DNA of 64,000 nt from Ensifer oleiphilus (GTDB lineage: Bacteria; Pseudomonadota; Alphaproteobacteria; Rhizobiales; Rhizobiaceae). The DNA lies in contig NZ_JABWDU010000001.1 in NCBI RefSeq assembly GCF_013371465.1, positions 1 through 64,000 of the forward strand, written 5' to 3'. The notes under the pieces were generated by a model, which made no database searches, had not been told where the DNA came from, and saw only the letters and a program-made list of their open reading frames with translations. The position numbers were made by a program, and so were the translations under genes. Each line of letters opens with the position of its first letter. Positions within the stretch are counted from its first letter, which is position 1. Shown piece after piece: positions 45,074-53,785 of this stretch.

Positions 45074-46066
45074 ATGACAAAATACGACGTGCTGACGATC
45101 GGCAATGCGATCGTGGATATCATTGCGCGCTGCGATGACGGCTTTCTGAGCGAAAACGGCATCATCAAGGGCGCGATGAACCTCATCGATGCCGACCGGG
45201 CCGAGCTGTTGTACTCGCGCATGGGCCCTGCCGTCGAAGCTTCGGGCGGCAGTGCTGGCAATACCGCAGCCGGCGTCGCCAGCCTTGGTGGACGTGCCGC
45301 CTATTTCGGCAAGACAACCAACGACCAACTCGGCGAGATCTTCGCGCACGACATTCGCGCCCAGGGCGTCTATTTCCAGACCAAGCCGCTCGAAACCGTG
45401 CCTCCGACGGCGCGCTCGATGATCTTCGTGACCGAGGACGGCGAGCGCTCGATGAACACCTATCTCGGCGCCTGCGTCGAGCTTGGTCCGGAGGACGTGG
45501 AAGCCGACGTCGTCGCGCAGGCCAAGGTCACCTACTTCGAAGGCTACCTCTGGGATCCGCCGCGCGCCAAGGATGCGATCCGTGAGGCCGCCAAGATCGC
45601 CCATGAAAACGGTCGCGAAACGGCAATGACGCTGTCGGACAGTTTCTGCGTCCACCGCTACCGCGACGAGTTTCTCGAGCTGATGCGTTCCGGCACCGTC
45701 GACATCGTTTTTGCCAACAAGCAGGAAGCGCTCGCACTCTACGAGACCGAGGACTTCGACCTGGCGCTGGAAAAGCTGTCGAAGGACTGCAAGCTTGCCG
45801 CCGTCACCTTGAGTGAAGAAGGCTCCGTCGTCGTGCGTGGCGCGGAACGGGTCCGCGTCGGTGCGACGCCGCTCGCCCAGGTGGTCGATACGACGGGCGC
45901 TGGCGATCTTTACGCCGCCGGTTTTCTCCACGGATACACCACCGGTCGGTCGCTCGAGGATTGCAGCAAGCTCGGCAATCTCGCAGCCGGCATCGTCATC
46001 GGCCACATTGGCCCGCGGCCGATGGTCTCGCTTGCCGCCGCTGCCAAGCAGGCCGAGCTCGCCTGA
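45074..46066 (+). CDS. PfkB-family carbohydrate kinase, adenosine-kinase-like
   Basis: A 330-aa ribokinase-fold kinase. It has the N-terminal GNAIVDIIA, the substrate-site ASGGSAGNTAAGVASLGG, and the catalytic/anion-hole signature DTTGAGDLYAAGFLHG near residue 275. The sequence is closest to the adenosine kinase/ribokinase group common in alphaproteobacteria; with add, punA and upp in the same window a role in adenosine salvage is plausible but unproven. It stands alone between convergent and divergent neighbours. Confidence 0.88.
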   Translation: MTKYDVLTIGNAIVDIIARCDDGFLSENGIIKGAMNLIDADRAELLYSRMGPAVEASGGSAGNTAAGVASLGGRAAYFGKTTNDQLGEIFAHDIRAQGVYFQTKPLETVPPTARSMIFVTEDGERSMNTYLGACVELGPEDVEADVVAQAKVTYFEGYLWDPPRAKDAIREAAKIAHENGRETAMTLSDSFCVHRYRDEFLELMRSGTVDIVFANKQEALALYETEDFDLALEKLSKDCKLAAVTLSEEGSVVVRGAERVRVGATPLAQVVDTTGAGDLYAAGFLHGYTTGRSLEDCSKLGNLAAGIVIGHIGPRPMVSLAAAAKQAELA

Positions 46067-46109
46067 GGCGAGCCTGGCTTTCTTTCAAAGTGCAAAGAGG
46101 GCGCAGCCT

Positions 46110-46661
46110 TTACTTGAAGGCTTCGCCCGGATAGGCGCCCCAGATCTCGCTCTGGACGATCCAGCCGTCGACACCCTGGGTTTCGATGTGGCACCAGTCA
46201 CCGTTGCATTCGCCCACGCGGATGACCACGCCGGGCTCCATCCGGGCGACGATCGCCGAGGTGCTCTGTGGCTCGCGCCGAAGGTTAACGAACACGCCTT
46301 CGCCCTTGCCGCGCATCCATGGCGCGGTGACGGCGGTACGGTCACCCGACAGAAGCGCCTGGTTCACCCAGCCTTCGGTGCCGTCGGCATCGCGGATGCG
46401 GCGCCAGTTATCGTATTCCTGAATGATTTCCACCGGAACGCCGGGTCTGAGGTAACGGAACGCCACCGCGTAGTCGACGCTCGGGCCGATGCGCAGGTTG
46501 ACGCTCTTGGCTTTCAGGCTGACGAATCGCGGCAGCGGTAATCCGCTGGCTCCCTTGGCGGCCTGGGCGTGGGCGCCCGAAGCAGTGATGAGCGCGCCGG
46601 TGAGGGCGGCGATCAACGCGAACGAGAGTTTGGAAATGACGTGACGCATGACGAAGCTCAT
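46110..46661 (-). CDS. Secreted SH3-domain protein
   Basis: A 183-aa exported protein: a signal peptide (KLSFALIAALTGALITASGAHA, cleavage about residue 33) and two bacterial SH3-type modules. The first has SLKAKSVNLRIGPSVDY; the second has VFVNLRREPQSTSAI and the GWIVQSEIWGAYP end. Such domains usually bind cell-wall peptides. An ATG at 46649 is an alternative start, giving four residues fewer. It converges on the kinase gene, and the 2-hydroxyacid dehydrogenase gene diverges upstream. Confidence 0.85.
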   Translation of the reverse strand: MSFVMRHVISKLSFALIAALTGALITASGAHAQAAKGASGLPLPRFVSLKAKSVNLRIGPSVDYAVAFRYLRPGVPVEIIQEYDNWRRIRDADGTEGWVNQALLSGDRTAVTAPWMRGKGEGVFVNLRREPQSTSAIVARMEPGVVIRVGECNGDWCHIETQGVDGWIVQSEIWGAYPGEAFK

Positions 46662-46838
46662 TTTCCGTGGCAACTTGAAGGCGCAGTTCACTCAGGGCGC
46701 TTGGCCGGGGCGTAAATCGCGGGGACGACGCAGCGAGTTTTGTTTGTCTTCCCGACCGGGTCTGGTAGAAATTGCGGCTACAGGGAGTAAGTATCGCCCA
46801 ACTTGGTTAAGGACCCGTCAACGAGGCCCATCGCAGCA

Positions 46839-47843
46839 ATGACAAGCAAGAAGAAGCCCAAGGTCTACATCACCCGGAAACTGCCGGACATCGTCGAAAC
46901 CCGCATGCGCGAGCTGTTCGACGCCGAGCTCAACATCGATGATACGCCCCGCAGCCAGCCGGAGCTTGTGGCGGCGGTCAAGCGCGCCGACGTGCTCGTG
47001 CCGACGGTCACCGACCGCATCGACGCTGCGCTGATCGAGCAGGCCGGACCGCAACTGAAGCTGATCGCGAGCTTCTCCAATGGTGTCGACAACATCGACG
47101 TGGATGCGGCCGCCCGCAAGGGCATCACCGTCACCAACACGCCCAATGTCTTGACCGAGGACACCGCCGACATGGCGATGGCGCTGATCCTCGCCGTGCC
47201 GCGACGGCTCGCGGAAGGTGCGCAGATCCTCACCGACCGCAAGGGCGAATGGGCCGGCTGGTCGCCGACCTGGATGCTTGGCAGACGCATAGCCGGCAAG
47301 CGCATCGGCATCGTCGGCATGGGCCGCATCGGCACCGCGGTTGCGCGCCGTGCCAAGGCCTTCGGACTGTCGATCCACTATCACAACCGTCACAGGGTCA
47401 AGGCCGAGACCGAAGAGATGCTCGAGGCGACCTACTGGGACAGCCTCGACCAGATGCTTGCCCGCGTCGACATCGTCTCGGTCAATTGCCCTTCGACGCC
47501 GGCGACCTATCATCTGCTTTCGGCCCGCCGCCTAGCGCTGATGCGCCCGGAAAGCTACATCGTCAACACCGCCCGCGGCGGCATCATCGACGAGACGGCG
47601 CTGATCAAGTGCCTGCGCGAAGGCAAGATCGCCGGTGCCGGCCTCGATGTTTTCGAGAACGAACCCGTGGTCAATCCCAAACTGATCAAGCTTGCCGGCG
47701 AGGGCAAGGTCGTGTTGCTGCCGCATATGAGTTCGGCGACGCTCGAGGGCCGTATAGACATGGGCGACAAGGTGGTGATCAACATCCGTACCTTCTTCGA
47801 CGGTCACCGGCCGCCGGACCGGGTTCTGCCCGGCCGCGACTGA
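46839..47843 (+). CDS. Glyoxylate reductase-type D-2-hydroxyacid dehydrogenase
   Basis: A 334-aa NAD(P)-dependent dehydrogenase of the GyaR/GRHPR group. It has the nucleotide-binding GIVGMGRIGTAVARRAKAFG, the catalytic Arg in NTARGGIIDETAL, and Glu and His in GLDVFENEP and LLPHMSSAT. The start at 46839 follows a short purine stretch; a frame extending 12 codons upstream is less likely. It is more canonical than the GhrA-like enzyme at 28440, so the strain has two distinct hydroxyacid reductases here. Confidence 0.9.
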   Translation: MTSKKKPKVYITRKLPDIVETRMRELFDAELNIDDTPRSQPELVAAVKRADVLVPTVTDRIDAALIEQAGPQLKLIASFSNGVDNIDVDAAARKGITVTNTPNVLTEDTADMAMALILAVPRRLAEGAQILTDRKGEWAGWSPTWMLGRRIAGKRIGIVGMGRIGTAVARRAKAFGLSIHYHNRHRVKAETEEMLEATYWDSLDQMLARVDIVSVNCPSTPATYHLLSARRLALMRPESYIVNTARGGIIDETALIKCLREGKIAGAGLDVFENEPVVNPKLIKLAGEGKVVLLPHMSSATLEGRIDMGDKVVINIRTFFDGHRPPDRVLPGRD

Positions 47844-47854
47844 TCCGCGGCCGA

Positions 47855-48322
47855 TCAAAGCGCCTTGCGCATCTCGATGGTGGTCGGGCGGGCAAAGCCC
47901 GGATGCGCCGTCCTGCCGGTTTCGATGAAGCCCCAGGCGGCGAAGGTCCGGTGGTTTTCGATGAGCTCGATGCGCGTCTGCAGCCTCAGGGCGGAAAGGT
48001 TGCGGCTGCGTGCTGCCTCTTCGGCCTTTGCCAGCAACAGCCGGCCGACGCCCTGGCCCCGGTATGCTGCGGCGACCGCAAGCTTGCCGACATAAAGGCA
48101 ATCGGGCTCCGGCTTGCAGAAGATGCAGCCGGCCAGCTCGGCTCCATCGAGGGCGATCAATCCGATTTCTGCTGAAGCTTTCTGCTTCAGACCTGCGACC
48201 GTCAGCGCATGGGCTGACGACGGCGGGTCGATCCGCCCGTCCATGAAGGCAAAAGCTTTCAGGATCAGGTCCAGCAATTCCCCGTAGCGATCGAAGGTCG
48301 CGTCGATCCCGATGATCTGCAT
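47855..48322 (-). CDS. GNAT-family N-acetyltransferase
   Basis: A 155-aa acetyltransferase with the acetyl-CoA loop RGQGVGRLLL and preceding YVGKLAVAAAY strand, followed by ENHRTFAAWGFIETG in motif B. The substrate is unknown. Its start overlaps the MoeB-like stop by one base (TGATG), so the two are cotranscribed. Confidence 0.85.
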   Translation of the reverse strand: MQIIGIDATFDRYGELLDLILKAFAFMDGRIDPPSSAHALTVAGLKQKASAEIGLIALDGAELAGCIFCKPEPDCLYVGKLAVAAAYRGQGVGRLLLAKAEEAARSRNLSALRLQTRIELIENHRTFAAWGFIETGRTAHPGFARPTTIEMRKAL

Positions 48323-49095
48323 CAGCCCGCCCGCCCTTGCGTGCGCCGGCGGTAACGGATGGTGCTGAACTGCGCCGAGAGCGCATCATACATCAGCAGC
48401 CGGCCGACGAGAGGTTCGCCGAACCCCGCGATCACCTTGATGGCTTCCATAGCCTGCATTGTTCCAATGACGCCGGTGAGCGCGCCGATAATGCCGGCCT
48501 CCGCGCAGGAGGGCACGACGCCCGCAGGCGGCTTCTCGGGAAAGAGATCGCGGTAGGAAGGGTTGGGGGCGCCATCCTTGTCCAGCCGATAGGGCATCAG
48601 CACGGTGAGCGACCCGTCGAAACGGCCGACCGCACCGGTGACGAGCGGTACGCCGATGGCAGCCGCCGTATCGGCTGCAAGATAGCGCGTGTCGAAATTG
48701 TCCGAGCCGTCGATCACCAGGTCGTATTGGGCAAACAGCGTCTCGGCGTTGTCGGCGGCAAGGCGAAACCCATGCGTTTCGACCGTCACATGCGGATTGA
48801 GCGCGCCGATCGCTGCCGTGGCGCTTTCGACCTTCGCCTGGCCGATATCGGCAGTGCGGTGGATCACCTGCCGCTGCAGGTTCGACAGCGACACCACATC
48901 ATCATCGACGATACCGAGTGTGCCGATGCCGGCGGCCGCCAGGTACTGCAGCACGGGGGCGCCGAGCCCCCCGGCACCGATGACCAGAACGCGCGCGGCC
49001 TTCAGCTTCTGCTGCCCCGCACCGCCAAGTTCCGGCAGGATGATGTGGCGCGCATAGCGGGCGATTTCCGATGGGTCGAGGCTGGTATTGGTCAT
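48322..49095 (-). CDS. MoeB/ThiF-family E1-like adenylyltransferase
   Basis: A 257-aa protein that would adenylate the C-terminal Gly of MoaD or ThiS for sulfur transfer. It has RHIILPELGGAGQQKL, the nucleotide motif VIGAGGLGAPVLQYLAAAGIG, the DNFDTRYL segment and the conserved VPSCAEAGIIGALTGVIG with its active-site-type Cys. Both zinc-binding Cys pairs of E. coli MoeB are missing: the CYRC position reads SYRD and the C-terminus ends before the second pair. It is 28 bp downstream of recF. Confidence 0.88.
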   Translation of the reverse strand: MTNTSLDPSEIARYARHIILPELGGAGQQKLKAARVLVIGAGGLGAPVLQYLAAAGIGTLGIVDDDVVSLSNLQRQVIHRTADIGQAKVESATAAIGALNPHVTVETHGFRLAADNAETLFAQYDLVIDGSDNFDTRYLAADTAAAIGVPLVTGAVGRFDGSLTVLMPYRLDKDGAPNPSYRDLFPEKPPAGVVPSCAEAGIIGALTGVIGTMQAMEAIKVIAGFGEPLVGRLLMYDALSAQFSTIRYRRRTQGRAG

Positions 49096-49123
49096 GAGCG
49101 GACACTTTCCATCATCGGCTCCA

Positions 49124-50248
49124 TCATCCAGAAACGCTTCCGTGCTCCACGGTCAGGAACCGGCCGCGCTCGCCGAGCGCATCGAACATTGCACGGTCCG
49201 TTCCGGTCATGAAGGCCTGGCCGCCGAGCCCGTCGACGAGATCGAACAAGGCGGCGCGGCGGCCCATGTCCAGATGGGCGGCGATCTCGTCGAGCAGCAG
49301 GATGGGGGCGTGGCCGGTCATGTCGCCGACAAGGCGCGCATGGGCGAGCACCAGGCCGACGAGCAGTGCCTTTTGTTCGCCGGTTGAGCAGCGCTCGGCC
49401 TCCATATCCTTCTCGCGGTGGCGGATCAACAGGTCGCTGCGATGCGGTCCATCGAGCGTCCGGCCGGCGGCCGCATCGCGCGGCCGGCCCTCGCGCAACA
49501 TGGTGAGATACTGCTCTTCAAGGTCGAAGGCCGGCCTGTGGCTATCATTGTCGAAGAAGCCGGAGAGCGCCAGGCGCGCGGACGGAAAGACGCTGTCGCC
49601 GGTGTTTCTTTCGACCAGCGCGGTCAGCAGACCCAGCATTTCCTGCCGGGCCAGCGCCATCGACACGCCGAGCCCGGCCATTTCCTTTTCGATGGCGGTG
49701 AGCCAGGCGGGATCAGGGCGAAATTCGCTCAAGAGCCGATTGCGGCTGCGCATGGCGCGATCGAATTCGCTGGCGCGTCGGCCGTGCTCCGGGTCGAGAG
49801 AAAGCACAAGCCGGTCAAGGAAGCGGCGGCGATCGGCCGACGGGCCGGTGAAAAGCCCGTCCATGGCCGGCGTCAGCCATAGCACGCGCAGATGGTCGGT
49901 CAGTTCATCGACCATGCTCGCCGCGGTACCGTTCAGCCGCAGCCGCCGCGATTGCCCCTCATTCGTGCCGGCCGTGCCGGTGCCGATCTCGACCGGGCCT
50001 TCCATGCCCACCACTTCGGCAAAGACCGAAAAGCCGTCGCTGGCGCCGACGCGGGCAACATCGGCATAGGCGGCACGCCGGAGGCCCCGGCCGGGCGACA
50101 GAAAAGACACCGCTTCCATCAGATTGGTCTTGCCGGCGCCGTTCTCGCCGGTCAGCACGATATGCCGCTGGTCGAGCGCCAGCGACAGCGCCGCATAATT
50201 GCGGAACTCGCTGAGCTTCAGACGATTGAGAAAGACCTTCTGTGGCAT
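49124..50248 (-). CDS. recF: DNA replication/repair protein RecF
   Basis: A 374-aa SMC-like ATPase that helps load RecA at gapped DNA. It has VFLNRLKLSEFRNYAALSL at the N-terminus, Walker A TGENGAGKTNLMEA (about 35-48), the signature SSGEQ-equivalent CSTGEQKALLVGL and Walker B PILLLDEIAAHLD. The start at 50248 gives the standard beginning. It is first of a recF-moeB-GNAT unit and is not next to dnaA/dnaN, as usual in rhizobia. Confidence 0.95.
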   Translation of the reverse strand: MPQKVFLNRLKLSEFRNYAALSLALDQRHIVLTGENGAGKTNLMEAVSFLSPGRGLRRAAYADVARVGASDGFSVFAEVVGMEGPVEIGTGTAGTNEGQSRRLRLNGTAASMVDELTDHLRVLWLTPAMDGLFTGPSADRRRFLDRLVLSLDPEHGRRASEFDRAMRSRNRLLSEFRPDPAWLTAIEKEMAGLGVSMALARQEMLGLLTALVERNTGDSVFPSARLALSGFFDNDSHRPAFDLEEQYLTMLREGRPRDAAAGRTLDGPHRSDLLIRHREKDMEAERCSTGEQKALLVGLVLAHARLVGDMTGHAPILLLDEIAAHLDMGRRAALFDLVDGLGGQAFMTGTDRAMFDALGERGRFLTVEHGSVSG

Positions 50249-50277
50249 TTCGGGTCCGGATCCGACGTCCGCGCCAG

Positions 50278-50376
50278 CAACAGCGCGTCTGGAGGACGCG
50301 CAGGGACGCTGTAACACTTTAAACGCGCTGCATAATTCTTGGCCTAAACCGATGCCGATTTAAGAAATTATGCAGT
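50278..50376 (-). repeat. Rhizobial-type intergenic palindromic repeat, copy 2
   Basis: Read on the minus strand, ATGCAGC (at 50327-50333) and TTAAAGTG lead into ACAGCG and an inner hairpin GCGCGTC/GACGCGC (50283-50301). This is the same module order as copy 1 at 13571. A second palindrome is attached: GCATAATT (50330-50337) and AATTATGC (50366-50373) enclose a partly symmetric GGCCTAAACCGATGCCGATT core. It fills most of the gap between recF and the phosphate operon. Confidence 0.75.
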
Positions 50377-50506
50377 AGGACGAAAGCGCCCGCCAAGGCA
50401 AGGCGAAAGGCGGCATCAACCCTTCGAGGCAAAAACGCTCGATAACGGCGGGGAAAGCCTTACGATCCCTGCGTTTCAGCGCTTTTCTTGATCGCTTGCG
50501 TACAAT

Positions 50507-50523
50507 ATGACAGCCGCATGACA
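50507..50523 (-). promoter_or_regulatory. PhoB box before the DUF47-pit operon
   Basis: Two ATGACA repeats start 11 bp apart (50507-50512 and 50518-50523). On the minus strand this reads TGTCAT-GCGGC-TGTCAT, a near-perfect Pho box. TACAAT, a plausible -10, lies immediately upstream at 50501-50506 on the operon strand, so PhoB binding would sit at the transcription start. This fits the reported PhoB-mediated repression of orfA-pit in S. meliloti. Confidence 0.75.
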
Positions 50524-50546
50524 ATCCACGAACGGATACATTTGTG

Positions 50547-51191
50547 ATGCTGGCTTGGTTCCGCAAACTCCTTCCCCGCGAAGACCGCTTCTTTGATCTC
50601 TTCGCCCATCATTCGCGCACCGTCGTCGGTGCCGCCGAAGCGCTCGAAAAGCTTCTGGCCGGCGGCAGCGACCTCGAAAAGCATTGCGACCGCATCGTCG
50701 CGCTTGAAGACGAGGCTGATAACATTACCCGCGACGTGCTGCTGGCAGTGCGCCGCTCCTTCATCACGCCGTTCGATCGTGGCGACATCAAGGATCTCAT
50801 CCAGTCGATGGATGATGCCATCGACATGATGCACAAGACGGTCAAGACCATCCGGCTGTTCGAACAGAAGACCTTCGATCCGGGCATGCAGGAAATGGGC
50901 ACCATCGTCGTTCAGGCGGCGCATCTGATCGCCGAGGCCATTCCGCTGCTCGATCGCATTGGCGCCAACCATGGCCGGCTCATCGCCATTGCCGAAGAGG
51001 TCACGCGCATCGAAGGCCGGTCCGACGAGCTTCATGACCAGGGCCTCAAGGATCTCTTCCGCCGCCATGGCGCCAACAACGCGATGGCCTATATCATCGG
51101 CAGCGAGATCTATGGCGAACTCGAAAAGGTCGTCGACCGCTTCGAGGATGTTGCCAACGAGATCAGCGGCATCGTGATCGAGAACGTCTGA
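50547..51191 (+). CDS. DUF47 (PhoU-like) phosphate transport accessory protein
   Basis: A 214-aa all-helical cytoplasmic protein of the DUF47/PhoU-like family, the OrfA partner of Pit in S. meliloti. Conserved acidic motifs are present: ALEDEADNITRDVL, DRGDIKDLIQSMDDAID and GSEIYGELEKVVDRFEDVANE, likely metal-binding. The ATG at 50547 is used; a GTG directly before it is also possible. Its stop overlaps the pit start (TGATG). It probably modulates Pit activity. Confidence 0.92.
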   Translation: MLAWFRKLLPREDRFFDLFAHHSRTVVGAAEALEKLLAGGSDLEKHCDRIVALEDEADNITRDVLLAVRRSFITPFDRGDIKDLIQSMDDAIDMMHKTVKTIRLFEQKTFDPGMQEMGTIVVQAAHLIAEAIPLLDRIGANHGRLIAIAEEVTRIEGRSDELHDQGLKDLFRRHGANNAMAYIIGSEIYGELEKVVDRFEDVANEISGIVIENV

Positions 51192-52195
51192 TGGACGCGA
51201 CGCTCGCTTTGCCGTTGCTGGTCGCGCTGATCGCGATTGCGCTGTTCTTCGACTTTCTCAACGGGCTGCATGACGCCGCCAACTCGATCGCGACGATCGT
51301 TTCGACCCGGGTGCTCAGGCCGCAATACGCCGTCATGTGGGCGGCGTTCTTCAACTTCATCGCCTTCCTGTTCTTCGGGCTGCATGTGGCCGAGACGCTC
51401 GGGAAGGGCATCATCGATCCGAGCATCGTCACGCCGCTGGTGATCTTCGCGGCGCTGATGGGCGCGATCTTCTGGAACATTGCGACCTGGATCTTCGGCA
51501 TCCCGTCAAGCTCCTCGCATGCGCTGATCGGCGGTCTCGTCGGCGCCGGCCTGGCGCGCACCGGCGGGGACGCCATCGTCTGGACCGGTCTTCTGAAGAC
51601 CGTCGGCGCCATCTTCATGTCGCCGATGATCGGCTTCTTCCTGGCGCTGATGTTGATCCTCATCGTTTCCTGGATTTTCGTGCGCCAGACGCCGTTTGCG
51701 GTCGACCGTAAATTCCGCGTGATGCAGTTCATCTCGGCCTCGCTCTATTCGCTCGGCCACGGCGGCAACGACGCGCAGAAGACCATGGGCATCATCGCCG
51801 TGCTCCTGTTCTCGCAGGGCTATCTCGGTTCCGAGTTCTACGTGCCGTTCTGGGTGGTGATCACCTGCCAGGCGGCTATCGCGCTCGGAACGCTGTTCGG
51901 CGGCTGGCGCATCGTGCACACGATGGGCTCGAAGATCACCAAGCTCAATCCGATGCAGGGCTTTTGCGCCGAAACCGGCGGTGCCATCACGCTGTTTGCC
52001 GCCACCTGGCTCGGCATTCCGGTATCGACCACCCACACGATCACCGGTGCCATCATCGGCGTCGGCGCCGCCAAGCGCGTTTCGGCTGTGCGCTGGGGCC
52101 TTGCCGGCAACATCGTCATCGCCTGGTTCGTGACCATGCCGGCCGCTGCGGCGATCTCGGCGCTCACCTACTTCGCGGTTGCTCTGTTTTTGTGA
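51191..52195 (+). CDS. pit: Low-affinity inorganic phosphate transporter Pit
   Basis: A proton-coupled (metal-)phosphate symporter in the inner membrane, 334 aa with about 9-10 helices. PHO4-family signatures occur in both halves: GLHDAANSIAT near residue 25 and SLGHGGNDAQKTMG near residue 190, with GIPSSSSHALIGG and GIPVSTTHTITGA. It is coupled to the DUF47 gene and under the Pho box, so it would serve phosphate-replete growth. Confidence 0.95.
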   Translation: MDATLALPLLVALIAIALFFDFLNGLHDAANSIATIVSTRVLRPQYAVMWAAFFNFIAFLFFGLHVAETLGKGIIDPSIVTPLVIFAALMGAIFWNIATWIFGIPSSSSHALIGGLVGAGLARTGGDAIVWTGLLKTVGAIFMSPMIGFFLALMLILIVSWIFVRQTPFAVDRKFRVMQFISASLYSLGHGGNDAQKTMGIIAVLLFSQGYLGSEFYVPFWVVITCQAAIALGTLFGGWRIVHTMGSKITKLNPMQGFCAETGGAITLFAATWLGIPVSTTHTITGAIIGVGAAKRVSAVRWGLAGNIVIAWFVTMPAAAAISALTYFAVALFL

Positions 52196-52203
52196 TCCCA
52201 TCG

Positions 52204-52226
52204 GCCCCCGGCTCATTGCCGGGGGC
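52204..52226. terminator. Hairpin between convergent pit and beta-lactamase-like genes
   Basis: GCCCCCGGC (52204-52212), loop TCATT, GCCGGGGGC (52218-52226). It has a strong 9-bp stem but no T run on either side. It is placed 9 nt after the pit stop and is probably a transcript-end structure. Confidence 0.55.
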
Positions 52227-52251
52227 GGCTCCCATTCGAATTCGAGACACG

Positions 52252-53640
52252 TCAGTCGCTGACGCGTGGGGCCAGGCTATCCTGGCCATTTTGATGCAGC
52301 GTCAGGCTTGCGGCGCGAGCGCCGGCCCCAACCTTGAAGGTCATCTGCGCATCGACCGATTTTGCAAAGAAGCGGTGCTCCGCCTCGGCGAAAAGTTCGA
52401 TCGGTCCCTGACCCGTTGCCTGCGCAAACAGCCTGTTGCCATCGCGAAAGACCGTCAGATCGAAACCGGGCGCCAGCCGAAAGGTGCCGAGATAGGCATC
52501 GTAGGTCGCCGGGTCGACCGTGATGGCGATGCGCTGAACCGGGGCGTGTGCCAGGGGGCTTTCCCGGTCGAGCAGGTGCTCACCGATGTCGTCGACGCCG
52601 ATTTCTGTCGAGGTGTTCGACAGGACCACCACGCCGACGCCTGTCGATGGACGGAAGCCGACGAAGGAGCGGTAACCGCCGGTGCCGCCATTGTGCCAGA
52701 CGATCTGCCTGTCGCCTTGCCCTGAGATTACCCAACCGAGCGCCTGCTCGGCGGTGCCGTCACCCAATGGCTGCCGATTGCGCAGCATCGCTGAAAACGC
52801 GGGCGCCAGGGTCGAGGGTTTCTTGCCCATCGCCGCCTGGAGGAAGATCAGCAGATCGTTGGCCGTCGAGCGCAACGCTCCCGCGCCCTGTAGCGCTCCA
52901 AGGTCCCAATCGCTTGTCGGCTCCAGGCCAGCATCGTGGCCGGTTGCGCGCCGCCCCTGCCATTCGGGAAGCGCGGTGATTGCGGTATCGGCCATGCCGA
53001 GCGGGACAGTGATGCGCTCGCTGACGAGCGCCTCGTAGGACTGGCCCGACTGCAATGCGAGCAAATGGCCAAGCAGGCCGTAGCCGAGGTTGGAATACTC
53101 GTGCTCACCGCCGGGCGGCCGGGTCGGCTGATGACTGGAAAGGAAGGCGTAAAGCTTGGCGACGCCATAGTCGGCATAGGGATCGTTGTCGTCGGCCGGC
53201 ACCAGATTACCCGGCAATCGCGGCAAGCCGGACATGTGCGTCGCCAGGTGTTTGAGCGTGATCGGCTTGCCATCGGTTGCCTGCCTCAGGACAACGCTTT
53301 CCGGCAGCAGCTGCGAAACCGGCGTGTCGAGCTGGACGCCGCCGCGTTCGACCGTGTCGGCAAGCGCGAGTGCAGTGAAGACCTTCGTCACCGAGCCGAT
53401 CTCGAACACGGTGTTGCCATCGGGCGGACGCGCGTCGTCCTTCTCCAGGCGGCCGTGCGCCACGACCCGCTTTCCCTCGGCATCGATAATGCCGACGACG
53501 ATGCCGACCGACTGTTTCTGCGCGTCGATACGCGCGGCTAGTATTTCCAGGATTTCGTCATCGGTTGCGGAAAGAGGGGCTGCCTGTGCGGTTGTGCCGA
53601 GCGTCATGAGTGTGATCCAGGTGAGGAGGACGTGTCGCAT
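52252..53640 (-). CDS. Exported serine beta-lactamase/penicillin-binding-fold hydrolase (class C-like)
   Basis: A 462-aa protein with a signal peptide (LLTWITLMTLGTTAQA, cleavage about residue 20). The catalytic set of the beta-lactamase (PF00144) fold is SVTK (S83-K86), YSN (182-184) and HNG (316-318). After the core a C-terminal beta-rich extension (about 365-462) resembles the DUF3471-type lobe. Such proteins are AmpC-like beta-lactamases, D-aminopeptidases or esterases; sequence alone does not decide. It is 145 bp downstream of lysR on the same strand. Confidence 0.88.
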   Translation of the reverse strand: MRHVLLTWITLMTLGTTAQAAPLSATDDEILEILAARIDAQKQSVGIVVGIIDAEGKRVVAHGRLEKDDARPPDGNTVFEIGSVTKVFTALALADTVERGGVQLDTPVSQLLPESVVLRQATDGKPITLKHLATHMSGLPRLPGNLVPADDNDPYADYGVAKLYAFLSSHQPTRPPGGEHEYSNLGYGLLGHLLALQSGQSYEALVSERITVPLGMADTAITALPEWQGRRATGHDAGLEPTSDWDLGALQGAGALRSTANDLLIFLQAAMGKKPSTLAPAFSAMLRNRQPLGDGTAEQALGWVISGQGDRQIVWHNGGTGGYRSFVGFRPSTGVGVVVLSNTSTEIGVDDIGEHLLDRESPLAHAPVQRIAITVDPATYDAYLGTFRLAPGFDLTVFRDGNRLFAQATGQGPIELFAEAEHRFFAKSVDAQMTFKVGAGARAASLTLHQNGQDSLAPRVSD

Positions 53641-53785
53641 GGAGGGGAGATAAGCATCCCATTTTCGGTTGCAAGACGCATTCGGCCGATAGCAACCCTC
53701 GGTCGTCGAGAGTTGGTCAAGACTTCGTCGAGAAACCGCCAGCTTTGGGGCAGCGCCACACAGTCGCGGCCGAAACCCTGCCGTT

